Numbered from the stretch's first letter, positions 46,996 to 57,031 are shown. The stretch: 64,000 nt of DNA from Vibrio zhanjiangensis (GCF_030161235.1 NZ_BSPW01000037.1:1-64000); one strand, 5' to 3'. Translations and numbers: made by a program. The notes: generated from the sequence alone by a model not told the origin.

Positions 46996-49272
46996 TTACA
47001 AAGACTCGGTAAATGTACGAGCAATGACGTCTTGTTGCTGTTCTGCCGTTAAAGAGTTAAATCGAACTGCGTATCCAGATACACGGATAGTCAGTTGCGG
47101 ATATTTCTCCGGATGTTTTACTGCGTCTTCAAGTGTATCTCTATTTAGTACGTTGACATTCAGATGCTGACCACCCTCGATACCTGCTTCATGGTGGAAG
47201 TAACCATCCATAAGTCCGGCAAGGTTTGCTCGTTGAGAATCTTCCTCTTTACCCAAAGCGTTTGGCACAATGGAGAAAGTATACGAAATACCATCTTTTG
47301 CATGAGCAAACGGAAGTTTACCCACCGATGTCAATGAAGCCACTGCGCCCTTTTCGTCTCGACCATGCATAGGGTTAGCACCCGGAGCAAATGGAGCACC
47401 TGCGCGACGTCCATCCGGTGTATTACCTGTCTTTTTACCATAGACAACGTTTGATGTAATGGTGAGGATGGACTGCGTTGGGATAGCATCTCGGTATGTT
47501 TTGAGAGAACGAATCTTATTCATAAACACTTCGACTAATTCACAAGCAATATCATCGACTCGCGCATCATTGTTACCAAATTTTGGATAATCCCCTTCGA
47601 TTTCAAAATCGACAGCCACACCGTCTTCGTCACGAATAGGTTTCACTTTTGCATGCTTAATGGCAGATAGTGAATCTGCAGCGACTGACAAACCTGCTAT
47701 ACCACAAGCCATAGTGCGGCGCACATCTCGGTCGTGCAGTGCCATTAGTGCAGCTTCATAGCTATATTTGTCGTGCATGAAGTGGATGCTGTTTAGTGCC
47801 GTTACGTATTGCTTCGCCAACCAGTCCATGAAGAGATCTAATTTGCCCCAAATATCATCGAAGTTTAGAACTTCGTCGGTCACTTTTGGCATCTCTGGGC
47901 CAACTTGAATTTTTAGCTTCTCATCGACACCACCATTAATGACATACAACAGTGTTTTTGCAAGGTTGGCGCGCGCGCCAAAGAACTGCATGTGTTTACC
48001 AATCACCATAGGTGAAACACAGCAAGCAATGGCATAGTCGTCTGAATCAAAGTCAGGACGCATCAAGTCATCATTTTCATACTGAATTGAAGACGTATCA
48101 ATCGAGACCTTCGCACAGAATTTTTTAAATCCATCAGGTAATTGCTCAGACCAAAGTACGGTAATGTTTGGCTCTGGAGATGGCCCCATAGTGTATAAGC
48201 TATTCAGGAAGCGGAAGTTTGTACGGGTAACCAATGTACGTCCGTCAAGTCCCATACCCCCCATAGATTCTGTTGCCCAGATTGGGTCGCCGGAAAAGAG
48301 TTCGTCGTACTCTGGTGTGCGCAGGAAACGTACCATACGCAATTTCATCACAAAGTGGTCGATCATCTCTTGAGCTTTAACTTCGTCGATGACGCCAGCG
48401 GCAATATCGCGTTCAATGTAGATGTCTAGGAAAGTCGATGTGCGGCCAAGAGACATGGCAGCCCCATTTTGTGACTTAACTGCGGCTAAATATCCAAAAT
48501 ATGTCCACTGGATGGCTTCTTGTGCCGTTTCAGCTGGGCGAGAAATATCGAAACCATAAGAAGCGGCCATTTGTTTCATTTGGCCAAGAGCTTTATGCTG
48601 TTCTGCAATTTCTTCACGAAGCTGCATCGTCATTTGTAAGTCTTCGCCATTTTCAAAACGTTCTTGTAATGAAGCAAACTGAGCCAGTTTGTCTTTCATT
48701 AAATAGTCGATACCGTAAAGAGCCACACGGCGATAATCACCAATAATACGTCCACGGCCATAAGCATCAGGAAGTCCAGTGAGAACGCCTGACTTACGGC
48801 ACTTTAAGATATCGGGTGTATAGATATCGAACACGCCAGCATTGTGAGTTTTGCGGTATTCAGTGAATATTTTTTTGACTTGTGGGTCGAGCTCGCGATC
48901 GTAAGCTTTACACGAGGCTTCAACCATACGGATACCACCGTTGGGTATGATCGCGCGCTTTAGAGGGGCTTCGGTTTGCAGACCAACAATGGTTTCTAAT
49001 TCTTTGTTGATGTAGCCAGCTTGGTGTGACGTAATGGTTGAAATGACAGATGTGTCAAAATCGACAGGGGCGTGTGTTGCGTTTTCCTGCTTAATACCTT
49101 CCATTACCTTTGACCAGAGTTGGTTCGTCGCCTCGGTGCCTTCAGATACTAGAAAAGATTCATCGCCTGCATAGGGTGTGTAGTTTTTCTGGATGAAGTC
49201 GCGAACATTGACCTCATTTTGCCAGTTACCTTGAACAAAACCTTCCCAAGCTTTAGCAAATTGCTCTGCCAT
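46996..49272 (-). CDS. pflB: Formate C-acetyltransferase (pyruvate formate-lyase)
   Basis: Glycyl-radical enzyme of 758 residues (E. coli 760) that splits pyruvate and CoA into acetyl-CoA and formate without oxygen. Catalytic cysteine pair in YAIACCVSP; the glycyl radical site RVSGYAVRF lies about 25 residues from the C-terminus. N-terminus [20 protein letters not shown]. Start ATG at 49272. The upstream region contains a perfect 13-base inverted repeat. Anaerobic regulation by FNR/ArcA is expected for the family; no clear FNR site was found. Confidence 0.98.
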   Translation of the reverse strand: MAEQFAKAWEGFVQGNWQNEVNVRDFIQKNYTPYAGDESFLVSEGTEATNQLWSKVMEGIKQENATHAPVDFDTSVISTITSHQAGYINKELETIVGLQTEAPLKRAIIPNGGIRMVEASCKAYDRELDPQVKKIFTEYRKTHNAGVFDIYTPDILKCRKSGVLTGLPDAYGRGRIIGDYRRVALYGIDYLMKDKLAQFASLQERFENGEDLQMTMQLREEIAEQHKALGQMKQMAASYGFDISRPAETAQEAIQWTYFGYLAAVKSQNGAAMSLGRTSTFLDIYIERDIAAGVIDEVKAQEMIDHFVMKLRMVRFLRTPEYDELFSGDPIWATESMGGMGLDGRTLVTRTNFRFLNSLYTMGPSPEPNITVLWSEQLPDGFKKFCAKVSIDTSSIQYENDDLMRPDFDSDDYAIACCVSPMVIGKHMQFFGARANLAKTLLYVINGGVDEKLKIQVGPEMPKVTDEVLNFDDIWGKLDLFMDWLAKQYVTALNSIHFMHDKYSYEAALMALHDRDVRRTMACGIAGLSVAADSLSAIKHAKVKPIRDEDGVAVDFEIEGDYPKFGNNDARVDDIACELVEVFMNKIRSLKTYRDAIPTQSILTITSNVVYGKKTGNTPDGRRAGAPFAPGANPMHGRDEKGAVASLTSVGKLPFAHAKDGISYTFSIVPNALGKEEDSQRANLAGLMDGYFHHEAGIEGGQHLNVNVLNRDTLEDAVKHPEKYPQLTIRVSGYAVRFNSLTAEQQQDVIARTFTESL

Positions 49273-49362
49273 GACATACCTACCTTATTTTATTAAAACG
49301 AGCATCTTCTGACCGTTGAGCCAGTCAGTGTCCCTGCATAAGGACGATACTCTCTTTATGAA

Positions 49363-49420
49363 TAACAATATGTATAGTTGAAATGGTGCTCAAACTCACT
49401 ATTGACCATACATATTGTTA
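49363..49420. promoter_or_regulatory. Long inverted repeat upstream of pflB
   Basis: TAACAATATGTAT (49363-49375) and ATACATATTGTTA (49408-49420) are perfect reverse complements of 13 bases, 32 bases apart, with further partial pairing inside (AGTTGA with TCAAACT). It lies 91-148 bases before the pflB start. It could be paired operator half-sites or a leader hairpin. Confidence 0.5.
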
Positions 49421-49558
49421 CTAGCGAAGGTTTTAATCTGTCTTCGATAAACACAATAGTTTAAAAAAAAGCTGCAAACCTTAAACTAAATCAATAAAAG
49501 CTAAAATTTTCGAATAAAATTTAGGGCGACAATTGTGTCGCCCCTGTATCGCTTCACA

Positions 49559-51106
49559 TCATAGCCATGCTTGAATTCCGTATTGACCTTCAAGCATACC
49601 GACAGCCAGCATAGCGGCTAGGCAAATAACGAGCACACCGACAGGAATGACGATTTTATCGACAAAGGACAAGCGAGCTGCACGGTCTTTGTCACCTATT
49701 AAGCCATTGTTATCTAACAGCATCGTCAGTGCCCAAGCGAGTACTGGATTGACAATAGCAGAGCCAAAGATACAAATGCCAGCGGCTTGTGAATCTTTGC
49801 AGTCTTTGACCATTTGCATACCGGCTTCGAGTAAAGGAAGAGATACGCCGACAAGTAGAGCGACTCGCATTACTGGTGGCCATACGGCAATGTCCATGGG
49901 AAAACCGAGTACAGCGATTAACATAACAAGCAGGCCAAGGAGAATCGAGCCAGCGGGTATTGGTCGTTTGGCAATCGCAGCAGGGATCATGTATGTTCCC
50001 CATGATGAGGTAATATTGCCGCCACCTATGGCAGTACCCACCATCTGACGGATAGAGCACATGGTCATAGTATCATCGACATCCATAAGCACTTTTTCCG
50101 TTTTCTTTGGATAATTTAACTCTTGGAATATCCTGTGACCTAGGAAGTCGGGTGACCACATAGCGACAGCTAAGATCGCAAAGGGTAATGAAGCAATAAA
50201 GTGTTGTGCGTTGGGTAGACCCAGCATCCAGCCTTCCTCAGTACTGCCCCACCAATAGACAGGGTTTAAGTTAGGTAAGCCTGTTTGGGTAACAAATTGA
50301 ATATCAAATCCAGCGCCTAATACTAATGCGATCGCTAAACCCGTAAAGGCACACACTGGTATTGCAAGCCAACGTTTGTTTAGTTTCGCTAACAACGCAT
50401 ACAAGGCAATGGTGACACCCAGTACAATCAAGCCAACATAGCCCATACTACCAGCCGTAACAGAATCTGATTGCAAGCCTACTGCCCAATCTTGAATGGC
50501 GTTAATTTGACTCATTGTTCCTGTTAAACCGAGAAAAATAAGTAAGCCACCAGCGGTTCCTTCTGATGTTAGATTGACTAACTTAGAACCGCCTTTGAAA
50601 AAACTGAGTAGTAGACCAAAAATGCCAATTAGAATGGCTAGGGCTAAAGGATGGGCGCCAGCAAGTGCTATTGTTCCAATTAAGGGAATCATAGGTCCAT
50701 GATTACCCGCCAAGTTTGCTTTGGGGTTGAATATTCCAGACGCTAGGACACAGAATAAAAACGCTGGGATCAGCATTTCCACTCGTGAGACTTCGATAGC
50801 AAACTCTTTACCTAAGTTAACGTGATCCCATGCAGCGGTAAGTCCTTCTGCCCAAGACATCATAACGGCAGAATACATGGCAATAATACCTAAAGTCCCC
50901 GCCAATGCAGGCACAAGGTCTTCGAGTTCAAATCTGAAATCACGCAGTGGCAAATTGAGACCAAAGCGACGTGGCTTCATGATTTGAAGTTCATGGTCTA
51001 AGTAGTCTGAGCGACATTTAAACTGAGAGGCTGGACGGTGCAGATCGCGATAGCTTTTGGCTTCGATATCTGATTCAGAATGCGATGTGTTGACTGCGTC
51101 TGACAT
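49559..51106 (-). CDS. DUF3360 family permease
   Basis: Membrane protein of 515 residues with a ~50-residue hydrophilic N-terminus and about 12 hydrophobic helices. The opening SYRDLHRPASQFKCRSDYLD, followed by HELQIMKPRRFGLNLPLRDF, and NPKANLAGNHGPMIPLIGTI match the DUF3360 family, which is largely restricted to Vibrio and relatives and resembles xanthine/uracil or SulP permeases. Substrate not known. Its 5' region carries an FNR-like site and a short palindrome, hinting at oxygen or catabolite control. Transcribed alone toward pflB. Confidence 0.85.
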   Translation of the reverse strand: MSDAVNTSHSESDIEAKSYRDLHRPASQFKCRSDYLDHELQIMKPRRFGLNLPLRDFRFELEDLVPALAGTLGIIAMYSAVMMSWAEGLTAAWDHVNLGKEFAIEVSRVEMLIPAFLFCVLASGIFNPKANLAGNHGPMIPLIGTIALAGAHPLALAILIGIFGLLLSFFKGGSKLVNLTSEGTAGGLLIFLGLTGTMSQINAIQDWAVGLQSDSVTAGSMGYVGLIVLGVTIALYALLAKLNKRWLAIPVCAFTGLAIALVLGAGFDIQFVTQTGLPNLNPVYWWGSTEEGWMLGLPNAQHFIASLPFAILAVAMWSPDFLGHRIFQELNYPKKTEKVLMDVDDTMTMCSIRQMVGTAIGGGNITSSWGTYMIPAAIAKRPIPAGSILLGLLVMLIAVLGFPMDIAVWPPVMRVALLVGVSLPLLEAGMQMVKDCKDSQAAGICIFGSAIVNPVLAWALTMLLDNNGLIGDKDRAARLSFVDKIVIPVGVLVICLAAMLAVGMLEGQYGIQAWL

Positions 51107-51180
51107 AGATTCCTCATATATTACATAGATGGTGATTGTGGTCGAGCCGAAATAAATACTCTTTCCACTGTGCTGCGGGT

Positions 51181-51195
51181 TATGTGATTCACATA
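51181..51195. promoter_or_regulatory. Fifteen-base palindrome upstream of the DUF3360 gene
   Basis: TATGTGATTCACATA: seven-base arms around one base. It contains CRP-like TGTGA and TCACA half-sites but with far too short a spacing for CRP, so another dimeric regulator is more likely. It lies 75 bases before the permease start. Confidence 0.45.
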
Positions 51196-51276
51196 TTGAC
51201 CAACGCGTAGAAAGACATTCCCGTATTGAGAGTTTTATCTTTTATGTGAGTGTAAACTGCAATATTGAGATGAGGA

Positions 51277-51290
51277 TTGATTTAGATCAC
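51277..51290. promoter_or_regulatory. FNR-like site
   Basis: TTGATTTAGATCAC matches the FNR consensus TTGAT-N4-ATCAA except for the last base. Located about 170 bases before the DUF3360 permease start. GATCAC also fits half of a CRP site, so the identity is open. Confidence 0.4.
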
Positions 51291-51706
51291 CTTATAAATA
51301 GATATGAAAGTTAACTACATTACACAGTATTTCGGTGTCAAAAAGCGAAAAACTGAAAGCAAATTTCACAGTGACTGGTTAGGTTCAAATAACCAAGCAT
51401 GTAATGATTATCGCTATCGATTAAATTATTGAGACAGCTCTTGTTTTTTACAAAAATGTTAATTGTGAGTTGTTTGGCGCACATGTCTGATAGTGCGCCA
51501 TTATGCATTTATCCATGTTATGGTTGGGAGTTGGTGATTTTATATTTAAATATATTGATTTTAAATTCACCCAGATCTGGTTAATGATTTGTTGCATGTT
51601 AAGCAGGGCGATGCTAGTTTGTAGCCAGATAAGGCGTTATTTTGGCCTTTCAGTTCCAAACTTCTTCGTTTGGATAAATGGCAATTAGACAGGGAAAAAT
51701 GAGCGC

Positions 51707-52477
51707 ATGAATGATACCGCAGCGCTAGATATAAGAGAGCTTCATAAGACATTTGGCCACAATGAAGTGCTTAAAGGTATTTCTCTTCAAGCTCACAAAG
51801 GAGATGTGATCTCCATTATTGGATCATCTGGGTCAGGAAAAAGTACTTTTCTTCGATGTATCAACCTTTTGGAAACACCGACAGAAGGTCAAATATGGGT
51901 CAATGGAGAGTTGATCCAAATGAAAACGAACCGCCAAGGAGAAGCTGTTCCAGCAAGCGAAAAGCAAGTTCAGCGCATTCGTTCGAGGTTGGCAATGGTT
52001 TTTCAAGGCTTCAACCTCTGGTCCCATATGACGGTGATTGAAAATGTCATCGAAGCACCGGTTCACGTTCTTGGTGTGCCCAAAGCGCAGGCTATTGAAA
52101 ATGCAGAGTGCCTTTTGAAGAAAGTTGGCCTCTATGAGCGTAAAGACTATTATCCGGGCCATCTTTCTGGTGGCCAACAACAACGAGCCGCAATAGCCAG
52201 AGCGTTGGCTGTCGATCCTGAAGTCATGTTGTTTGATGAACCGACTTCAGCTCTTGACCCAGAATTAGTTGGTGAAGTGTTGGGAGTGATGCGAGATCTT
52301 GCTGAAGAAGGCAGGACTATGCTGGTTGTAACACACGAAATGGCATTTGCACGCGATGTTTCTAACCACGTCATGTTCTTACATCAAGGTCTTGTGGAAG
52401 AGCAGGGTAACCCTGCTAAGCTCTTCACTAATCCAGATTCTGAACGTTTACAACAATTTATCTCATCTATCTATTGA
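51707..52477 (+). CDS. Polar amino acid ABC importer, ATP-binding subunit (HisP-like)
   Basis: ATPase of 256 residues. Walker [10 protein letters not shown], signature LSGGQQQR, Walker B VMLFDEPTSALDPELVGEV and switch VVTHEMAFARDV. The HisP-type insertion between Walker A and the Q-loop (ASEKQVQRIRSRLAMVFQGF) and NLWSHMTVIENVIEAPV place it with the histidine/arginine/ornithine importers. First gene of a four-gene operon in the order ATPase, binding protein, permease, permease, as in E. coli art. The ribosome site at this ATG is poor; an AGGGA lies 12 bases upstream. Confidence 0.93.
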   Translation: MNDTAALDIRELHKTFGHNEVLKGISLQAHKGDVISIIGSSGSGKSTFLRCINLLETPTEGQIWVNGELIQMKTNRQGEAVPASEKQVQRIRSRLAMVFQGFNLWSHMTVIENVIEAPVHVLGVPKAQAIENAECLLKKVGLYERKDYYPGHLSGGQQQRAAIARALAVDPEVMLFDEPTSALDPELVGEVLGVMRDLAEEGRTMLVVTHEMAFARDVSNHVMFLHQGLVEEQGNPAKLFTNPDSERLQQFISSIY

Positions 52478-52540
52478 GTCTGCAGTCAGTTTGACTGCAG
52501 GCTCTGCGAATACCAACAATCATAATGAAAGGAGTGTTAA

Positions 52541-53311
52541 ATGAAAAAGTGGTTAGTTGTGGCAGCTTTGGCTGCGACTGCAATGACTGGTATTGCCCAA
52601 GCGAAAGATTGGAAGACGGTTCGTTTTGGTATTGAAGGCGCTTATCCCCCTTTTAGTTGGACAGAAGCCGACGGCTCTTTGCAAGGTTTCGATGTTGATA
52701 TGGCCAATGCTTTGTGTAAAGAAATGCAAGTAGAGTGTAAGATTGTAGCGCAAGACTGGGATGGAATTATTCCTTCACTTCTGGCTCGAAAATACGATGC
52801 AATCATAGCTGCGATGTCCATTACCGACGAGCGTAAAAAGAAGGTCGACTTCACCGGAAAATACGCCCTTATTCCAAACAAATTTATCGCAAAGAAAGGT
52901 GCAAATCTGAATTTTGATAAATTAGATGGGCAAAAAATTGCGGTACAGAGAGCAACGACGCACGATAAATACTTGACTGATAATTATGGTGATAAAGTTG
53001 AAATTGTGCGCTATGGGTCGTTTGATGAAGCATACTTAGATTTGGCTAATGGACGTGTTGCTGCCGTGTTGGGGGATGCTTCTGCTCTTGAGGAAGGTGT
53101 ACTAAATAAAGCTGGCGGTGATGCTTATGAGTTCGTTGGTCCATCGTTGACTGACCCCAAATGGTTTGGTGAGGGCTTTGGTATTGCTGTTCGCAAGCAA
53201 GATAAAGATCTCACTCAAAAACTCGATCAAGCCATCATGTCTTTACGTGACAAAGGTGAGTACCAGAAGATTGCTGCTAAATACTTTGACTACGACGTTT
53301 ACGGCGAATAA
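52541..53311 (+). CDS. Periplasmic amino acid-binding protein of the ABC importer
   Basis: Solute-binding protein of 256 residues with a signal peptide (MKKWLVVAALAATAMTGIAQ then AKD). Family pattern: FGIEGAYPPFSWTEADGSLQ, GFDVDMANALC, DWDGIIPSLLARKYDAIIAA, SITDERKKKVDFT and GEYQKIAAKYFDYDVYG. This is the lysine/arginine/ornithine/histidine-binding group; the exact ligand cannot be read off. A strong AAAGGAG precedes the ATG. Two hairpins follow the gene. Confidence 0.93.
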   Translation: MKKWLVVAALAATAMTGIAQAKDWKTVRFGIEGAYPPFSWTEADGSLQGFDVDMANALCKEMQVECKIVAQDWDGIIPSLLARKYDAIIAAMSITDERKKKVDFTGKYALIPNKFIAKKGANLNFDKLDGQKIAVQRATTHDKYLTDNYGDKVEIVRYGSFDEAYLDLANGRVAAVLGDASALEEGVLNKAGGDAYEFVGPSLTDPKWFGEGFGIAVRKQDKDLTQKLDQAIMSLRDKGEYQKIAAKYFDYDVYGE

Positions 53312-53322
53312 ATGTAACCACC

Positions 53323-53399
53323 AAGGCCGCTGATTTATTTTCTAGGGTAGATTAGCGGTCTTCACAGTGTCGGCGGTAGCTATATGGTTATATAGCTAC
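53323..53399 (+). promoter_or_regulatory. Two hairpins between the binding protein and permease genes
   Basis: An imperfect 12-base-pair stem (AAGGCCGCTGAT with ATTAGCGGTCTT, 53323-53364 approximately) and a perfect 10-base-pair stem (GTAGCTATAT with ATATAGCTAC around GGTT, 53376-53399). Neither has a T tail, so they likely stabilise the 3' end of the binding-protein message, as in other binding-protein operons where this subunit is made in excess. Confidence 0.55.
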
Positions 53400-53425
53400 A
53401 TACCCTAGAGCTTAGGAACTTACCT

Positions 53426-54166
53426 ATGTTGGATTTACGAGGATACGAAGCCTCTATTTTGAAAGGAGCTATAGTGACGATAGAGGTCGCGTTGCTTTCT
53501 TTATTGCTTGCCATGGTGTTGGGAATGCTAGGGGCGTTAGCAAAGATGTCACCTTATCGCTGGGCACGGGCGATAGCAACACTCTATACCACTGTCATTC
53601 GTGGTATTCCCGATCTTGTACTTATGATGCTGATATTTTTTGGCGGACAAATTTTGCTCAACAATAGCCTGTACTCACTTAATGAATGGTTAAATGGATG
53701 GTTTGCTTCAAGTGACCCAAACCATGAGTGGACGTCTTACGTGCCTGATTATATAGATGTGAGTCCATTTATTGCTGGGGTCCTTACCATTGGGTTTATC
53801 TTTGGCGCCTACATGGCAGAAACATTTCGTGGCGCCATTATGGCGGTTGATAGGGGTGAACTTGAAGCTGCCAAAGCTTATGGTATGACGTCCACTCTTG
53901 CGTTTCGTCGCATTTTGCTACCGCAGATGATTCGACATGCATTGCCAGGTTTTGGAAACAATTGGCTTGTACTTCTCAAAACAACGGCTCTGGTCTCGAT
54001 TATCGGCCTCGAAGATATGGTTCGTATGAGCTCACTTGCGGCAGGTTCAACAAAAATGCCATTTACTTTCTATATGACAGTCGCGGTCATCTTTCTTTTT
54101 TTTACCAGTGTGTCAACGGGTGTACTCAAGCTTGTTGAGCGTAAATTTAGTATCCATACGAGGTAG
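53426..54166 (+). CDS. Amino acid ABC importer permease (HisQ/ArtQ type)
   Basis: Inner-membrane permease of 246 residues. About five helices, with the conserved EAA loop AAKAYGMTSTLAFRRILLPQ and GAYMAETFRGAIMAVDRGEL upstream of it. Starts 114 bases after the binding-protein gene and ends directly before the second permease. Pairs with the next gene to form the channel. Confidence 0.92.
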   Translation: MLDLRGYEASILKGAIVTIEVALLSLLLAMVLGMLGALAKMSPYRWARAIATLYTTVIRGIPDLVLMMLIFFGGQILLNNSLYSLNEWLNGWFASSDPNHEWTSYVPDYIDVSPFIAGVLTIGFIFGAYMAETFRGAIMAVDRGELEAAKAYGMTSTLAFRRILLPQMIRHALPGFGNNWLVLLKTTALVSIIGLEDMVRMSSLAAGSTKMPFTFYMTVAVIFLFFTSVSTGVLKLVERKFSIHTR

Positions 54167-54169
54167 GTG

Positions 54170-54847
54170 ATGGACTTTTCACTGATCATAGAAAGTTTAC
54201 CAATATATCTTGGCGGCTTATGGACCACCACTTGGTTAGTTGCCATGTCACTGGTTATTGGTTTAGTCGTTGCTGTACCACTGGGGATAGCTCGAAACAG
54301 CTCTTATTATATTTGTAAAGCACCTAGCTGGGCATTTATCTACTTTTTCCGTGGCACGCCACTCTTAGTTCAGCTGTATCTCATTTATTATGGAATGGAT
54401 CAGTTTTTTCCCGTTAAAGATACTTTATGGGAGAATGCGTGGTTTTGTGCGCTTGTCGCTTTTGTATTGAACACTTCAGCCTACACCGCAGAAATCATAC
54501 GAGGTGCCATTAATGGTTTGCCCAAGGGAGAAATTGAAGCGGCCAAGGCTTATGGTATGAGTACTTTTATGACATATCGCCGCATTATTCTTCCGAGTGC
54601 TTTACGCCGTGCTTTGCCTGCATATAGTAATGAAGTCATTTTTATGCTTCATGGGAGTGCGGTGGCAGGTATTGTTACTATTGTTGATTTAACGGGTGCT
54701 GCTCGTTTAGTCAATTCACGATACTATGCGCCATTTGAGTCATTCTTAACCGCGGGTCTTTTTTATATGAGTTTGACTTTCGTTATCATATGGTGCTTCA
54801 AGCATGCAGAAAAACGCTTTCTTGCCTATTTGAGGCCATTGAGTTGA
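54170..54847 (+). CDS. Amino acid ABC importer permease (HisM/ArtM type)
   Basis: Second permease, 225 residues, five helices, with FRGTPLLVQLYLIYYGMDQF, SAYTAEIIRGAINGLPKGEI and EAA loop AAKAYGMSTFMTYRRIILPS. The frame can start at GTG 54167 adjoining the previous stop; ATG 54170 with GAGG six bases upstream is chosen. Last gene of the operon, ended by a very strong terminator. Confidence 0.92.
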   Translation: MDFSLIIESLPIYLGGLWTTTWLVAMSLVIGLVVAVPLGIARNSSYYICKAPSWAFIYFFRGTPLLVQLYLIYYGMDQFFPVKDTLWENAWFCALVAFVLNTSAYTAEIIRGAINGLPKGEIEAAKAYGMSTFMTYRRIILPSALRRALPAYSNEVIFMLHGSAVAGIVTIVDLTGAARLVNSRYYAPFESFLTAGLFYMSLTFVIIWCFKHAEKRFLAYLRPLS

Positions 54848-54883
54848 CACAAAAAAAGCTTCCATTGGAAGCTTTTTTTGTGT
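54847..54883. terminator. Bidirectional terminator between the ABC operon and ybjL
   Basis: An almost perfect 37-base inverted repeat: 18-base arms (ACACAAAAAAAGCTTCCA and its complement) around one base. GCTTCCA/TGGAAGC is the core stem, with seven A on one side and seven T on the other, so it can stop transcription from both convergent units. Confidence 0.92.
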
Positions 54884-54891
54884 CTGAAGAA

Positions 54892-56574
54892 TCAGCTTAA
54901 AATGATAAGTACAGTACCCGCAAGGGTCATCAGGATGTTGGCAATGGCATAGGTACCTGCATAGCCAAGAGCGGGAATAGTGGATTTGGTATAATCATTG
55001 ACAATATCCATGGCAGGTGCGCAGGTTCTTGCACCAATAATGGCACCAAATAATAACGCTCTGTTCATTTTCAGCACATAGGCACCGACAAGGTAGGCAA
55101 GCGCAACGGGGAGAACGCTGACCAAAAATGCTAGCCCAATAACTTGTGGTCCAAACTCTGCTAGATGCTCAAACATTTTTCCACCCGCATTTAGGCCAAT
55201 GCCGACCATGAAGAACATTAAACCTAGATCTTTGACCATGTTCAGTGCTCCTTGAGGTACATAACCAAAGGTCGGATGATTAGCACGCAAGAAGCCAAGT
55301 AAGATACCAGATAAAAGCAGCCCGACAGCATTACCTAGGCCGAATGAAACCTGACCAAAGGTCATAGTAATAAGCCCAAACATAATACCCAAGATAAAGA
55401 AACTACAAAACGCGAGCAGATCGGCCATTTGACTGTGGATGGAGATAAAGCCGATCTTTTCGGCTAAACCGTGTACACGACTTTTTTCACCGCTGACTTG
55501 TAGTACATCACCTTTGGCGAGAACAATATCGAGATCCATCGGCATTTCGATTTGTGCACGAACGACTCGATTGAGAAAACACCCGTATTCGGACAAGTTT
55601 AAATCCGATAGTCGCTTTCCTGCCATCGCGTCACTTTTCACCACGATTTCTTCTTCAACGATCCTTAAATCAAGCAGGTTGCGATCAAATACTTCTTTGC
55701 CGTTGCGAAATCTTGGGTCTAACCGAGCGTGGCTATCTGGGAATCCGAGTAGCGCAATTTCATCGCCTTGTTGCAAAATGGCATCACCATCTGGGTGAGC
55801 AAGGATACCGTTGCGGCGAATACGCTCAATGTAGCAACCTGTTTGACGGTAAATCCCTAGCTCACGTAGATTTTTACCATCGCTCCAATCAATGAGCTCT
55901 TGTCCCACACGGTAAGCACGAATGATCGGCAAATAGACTTTGCGCTGCCCATTACTCCCCAGCCCTCGTTCTTGAGCAATTTGCTGGGCAGAATCAGACA
56001 AATTTTGTTTTTGGAGTTTTGGCAATAACTTCGCAAAGGCAATCATGCTGATTAAACCGACAAGGTAGGCCATGGCATAGCCGACCGAAAGGTTCTCAAT
56101 CACTTCGGAAAAGTCCATAGCATGAGGGGTGGTTGCTAAACCTGAATTTAAAGCATCTTGAGCGCCAACCAGAACGGGGGTTGCAGTTAATGCGCCTGCC
56201 ATCATGCCGGCCGATAGCCCAAAGTCGAGACCCAGACTATGACTAGCAAAATAAGTGATAAAAATAGCACTCGATAGCACCACCATACTCAAAATGAAAT
56301 AGTGTTTACCATCTCTGAAAAATATGCCGAAGAAGTTAGGGCCTGCCTCTATACCAACACAGTAAATAAAGAGCATAAAGCCAATAGTCAGTGCATCGGC
56401 ATTAAATGTGAATCCGAGATGCCCCATGATAAGTGATGTAACTAATACACCAATGGAATTACCAAGTTGAAGATTACCGAAACGAATCTTGCCTATGGTT
56501 AAGCCAATAGCAAGCACAACAAAGATTAATAGGATAGGATTTTGTTCAAGCAAGGTTAAAACGTCGATGTTCAC
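54892..56574 (-). CDS. ybjL: YbjL family transporter (AspT/YidE type, two RCK_C domains)
   Basis: Membrane protein of 560 residues (E. coli YbjL 561), similar along its whole length. Five to six N-terminal helices ([20 protein letters not shown]), two cytoplasmic RCK_C/TrkA-C domains in the centre (about 200-370; [35 protein letters not shown]), then a second helix set with [19 protein letters not shown]. The AspT/YidE duplication implies an antiporter or exporter of an anionic metabolite, substrate unproven. Next to grxA, as in E. coli. Confidence 0.93.
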   Translation of the reverse strand: MNIDVLTLLEQNPILLIFVVLAIGLTIGKIRFGNLQLGNSIGVLVTSLIMGHLGFTFNADALTIGFMLFIYCVGIEAGPNFFGIFFRDGKHYFILSMVVLSSAIFITYFASHSLGLDFGLSAGMMAGALTATPVLVGAQDALNSGLATTPHAMDFSEVIENLSVGYAMAYLVGLISMIAFAKLLPKLQKQNLSDSAQQIAQERGLGSNGQRKVYLPIIRAYRVGQELIDWSDGKNLRELGIYRQTGCYIERIRRNGILAHPDGDAILQQGDEIALLGFPDSHARLDPRFRNGKEVFDRNLLDLRIVEEEIVVKSDAMAGKRLSDLNLSEYGCFLNRVVRAQIEMPMDLDIVLAKGDVLQVSGEKSRVHGLAEKIGFISIHSQMADLLAFCSFFILGIMFGLITMTFGQVSFGLGNAVGLLLSGILLGFLRANHPTFGYVPQGALNMVKDLGLMFFMVGIGLNAGGKMFEHLAEFGPQVIGLAFLVSVLPVALAYLVGAYVLKMNRALLFGAIIGARTCAPAMDIVNDYTKSTIPALGYAGTYAIANILMTLAGTVLIILS

Positions 56575-56716
56575 AGGGCCGATCTTATTTCAGTGCCATA
56601 GATTAAGTGAGCGAATTGTAACTTAATGTCGGAAAATGATAAGTGATAATTTGTATAATTGACGATTTGCTGACTTGTGCCAAATATTTTGCAATGCGAT
56701 TAAATTGCAGGCACAA

Positions 56717-56742
56717 AAAAGCCGCTAACGTTAGCGGCTTCA
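56717..56742 (-). terminator. Terminator after grxA
   Basis: AAGCCGCTAAC and GTTAGCGGCTT form a perfect 11-base-pair inverted repeat; on the minus strand it is followed by TTTTTTG. Located about 20 bases after the grxA stop. Confidence 0.88.
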
Positions 56743-56764
56743 ATAATCGATTTGATTTGCGCCA

Positions 56765-57031
56765 TTACTCGTCAAAAAGGCCTAAATGCTCTTTTGCGTA
56801 CGCTTCAAAGTCATCACAGCCACCGATATGATTTTCGTCAATGAAGATTTGAGGAACCGTCTCTACTGGCTTACCGACTGTTTTTTCTAGGTCAGCTTTT
56901 GAAATGCCTTCTGCATGGATATCTACATAACGGTAGTTAAAGTCATCACGCTTCGCTTTCAGTGTTTCAGCATGTTCTTTCGCACGAACACAATAAGGGC
57001 AAGCTGGACGACCAAAGATAACTACGAACAT
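56765..57031 (-). CDS. grxA: Glutaredoxin 1
   Basis: Glutaredoxin of 88 residues with active site Cys11-Pro-Tyr-Cys14 (GRPACPYCVRA), the cis-proline segment ETVPQIFIDENHIGGCDDF and the Grx1-type RDDFNYRYVDIHAEGISKAD. It reduces ribonucleotide reductase and other disulfides with glutathione. The longer frame to 57064 adds 11 residues; ATG 57031 with AAGGAG upstream is the family start. Has its own terminator. Confidence 0.96.
   Translation of the reverse strand: MFVVIFGRPACPYCVRAKEHAETLKAKRDDFNYRYVDIHAEGISKADLEKTVGKPVETVPQIFIDENHIGGCDDFEAYAKEHLGLFDE

Larger units (their letters stand above)
51107..51706. other. Divergent control region between the DUF3360 permease and the amino acid ABC operon
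   Basis: Six hundred bases without a credible gene. The left part holds a 7+1+7 palindrome and an FNR-like site (listed separately). The right part is AT-rich and presumably carries the ABC operon promoter. A three-codon frame (ATGAGCGCATGA, 51699-51710) preceded by AGGGA ends across the first gene's ATG; it may be a mini leader ORF. Confidence 0.45.

Noticed and set aside
49490..49510. FNR site upstream of pflB (TTGATTTAGTTTAA on the minus strand)
   Set aside because: Only one half-site matches; the second arm has too many mismatches.
51503..51688. 61-codon plus-strand frame before the ABC operon
   Set aside because: AT-rich promoter region, hydrophobic by composition only, no ribosome site.
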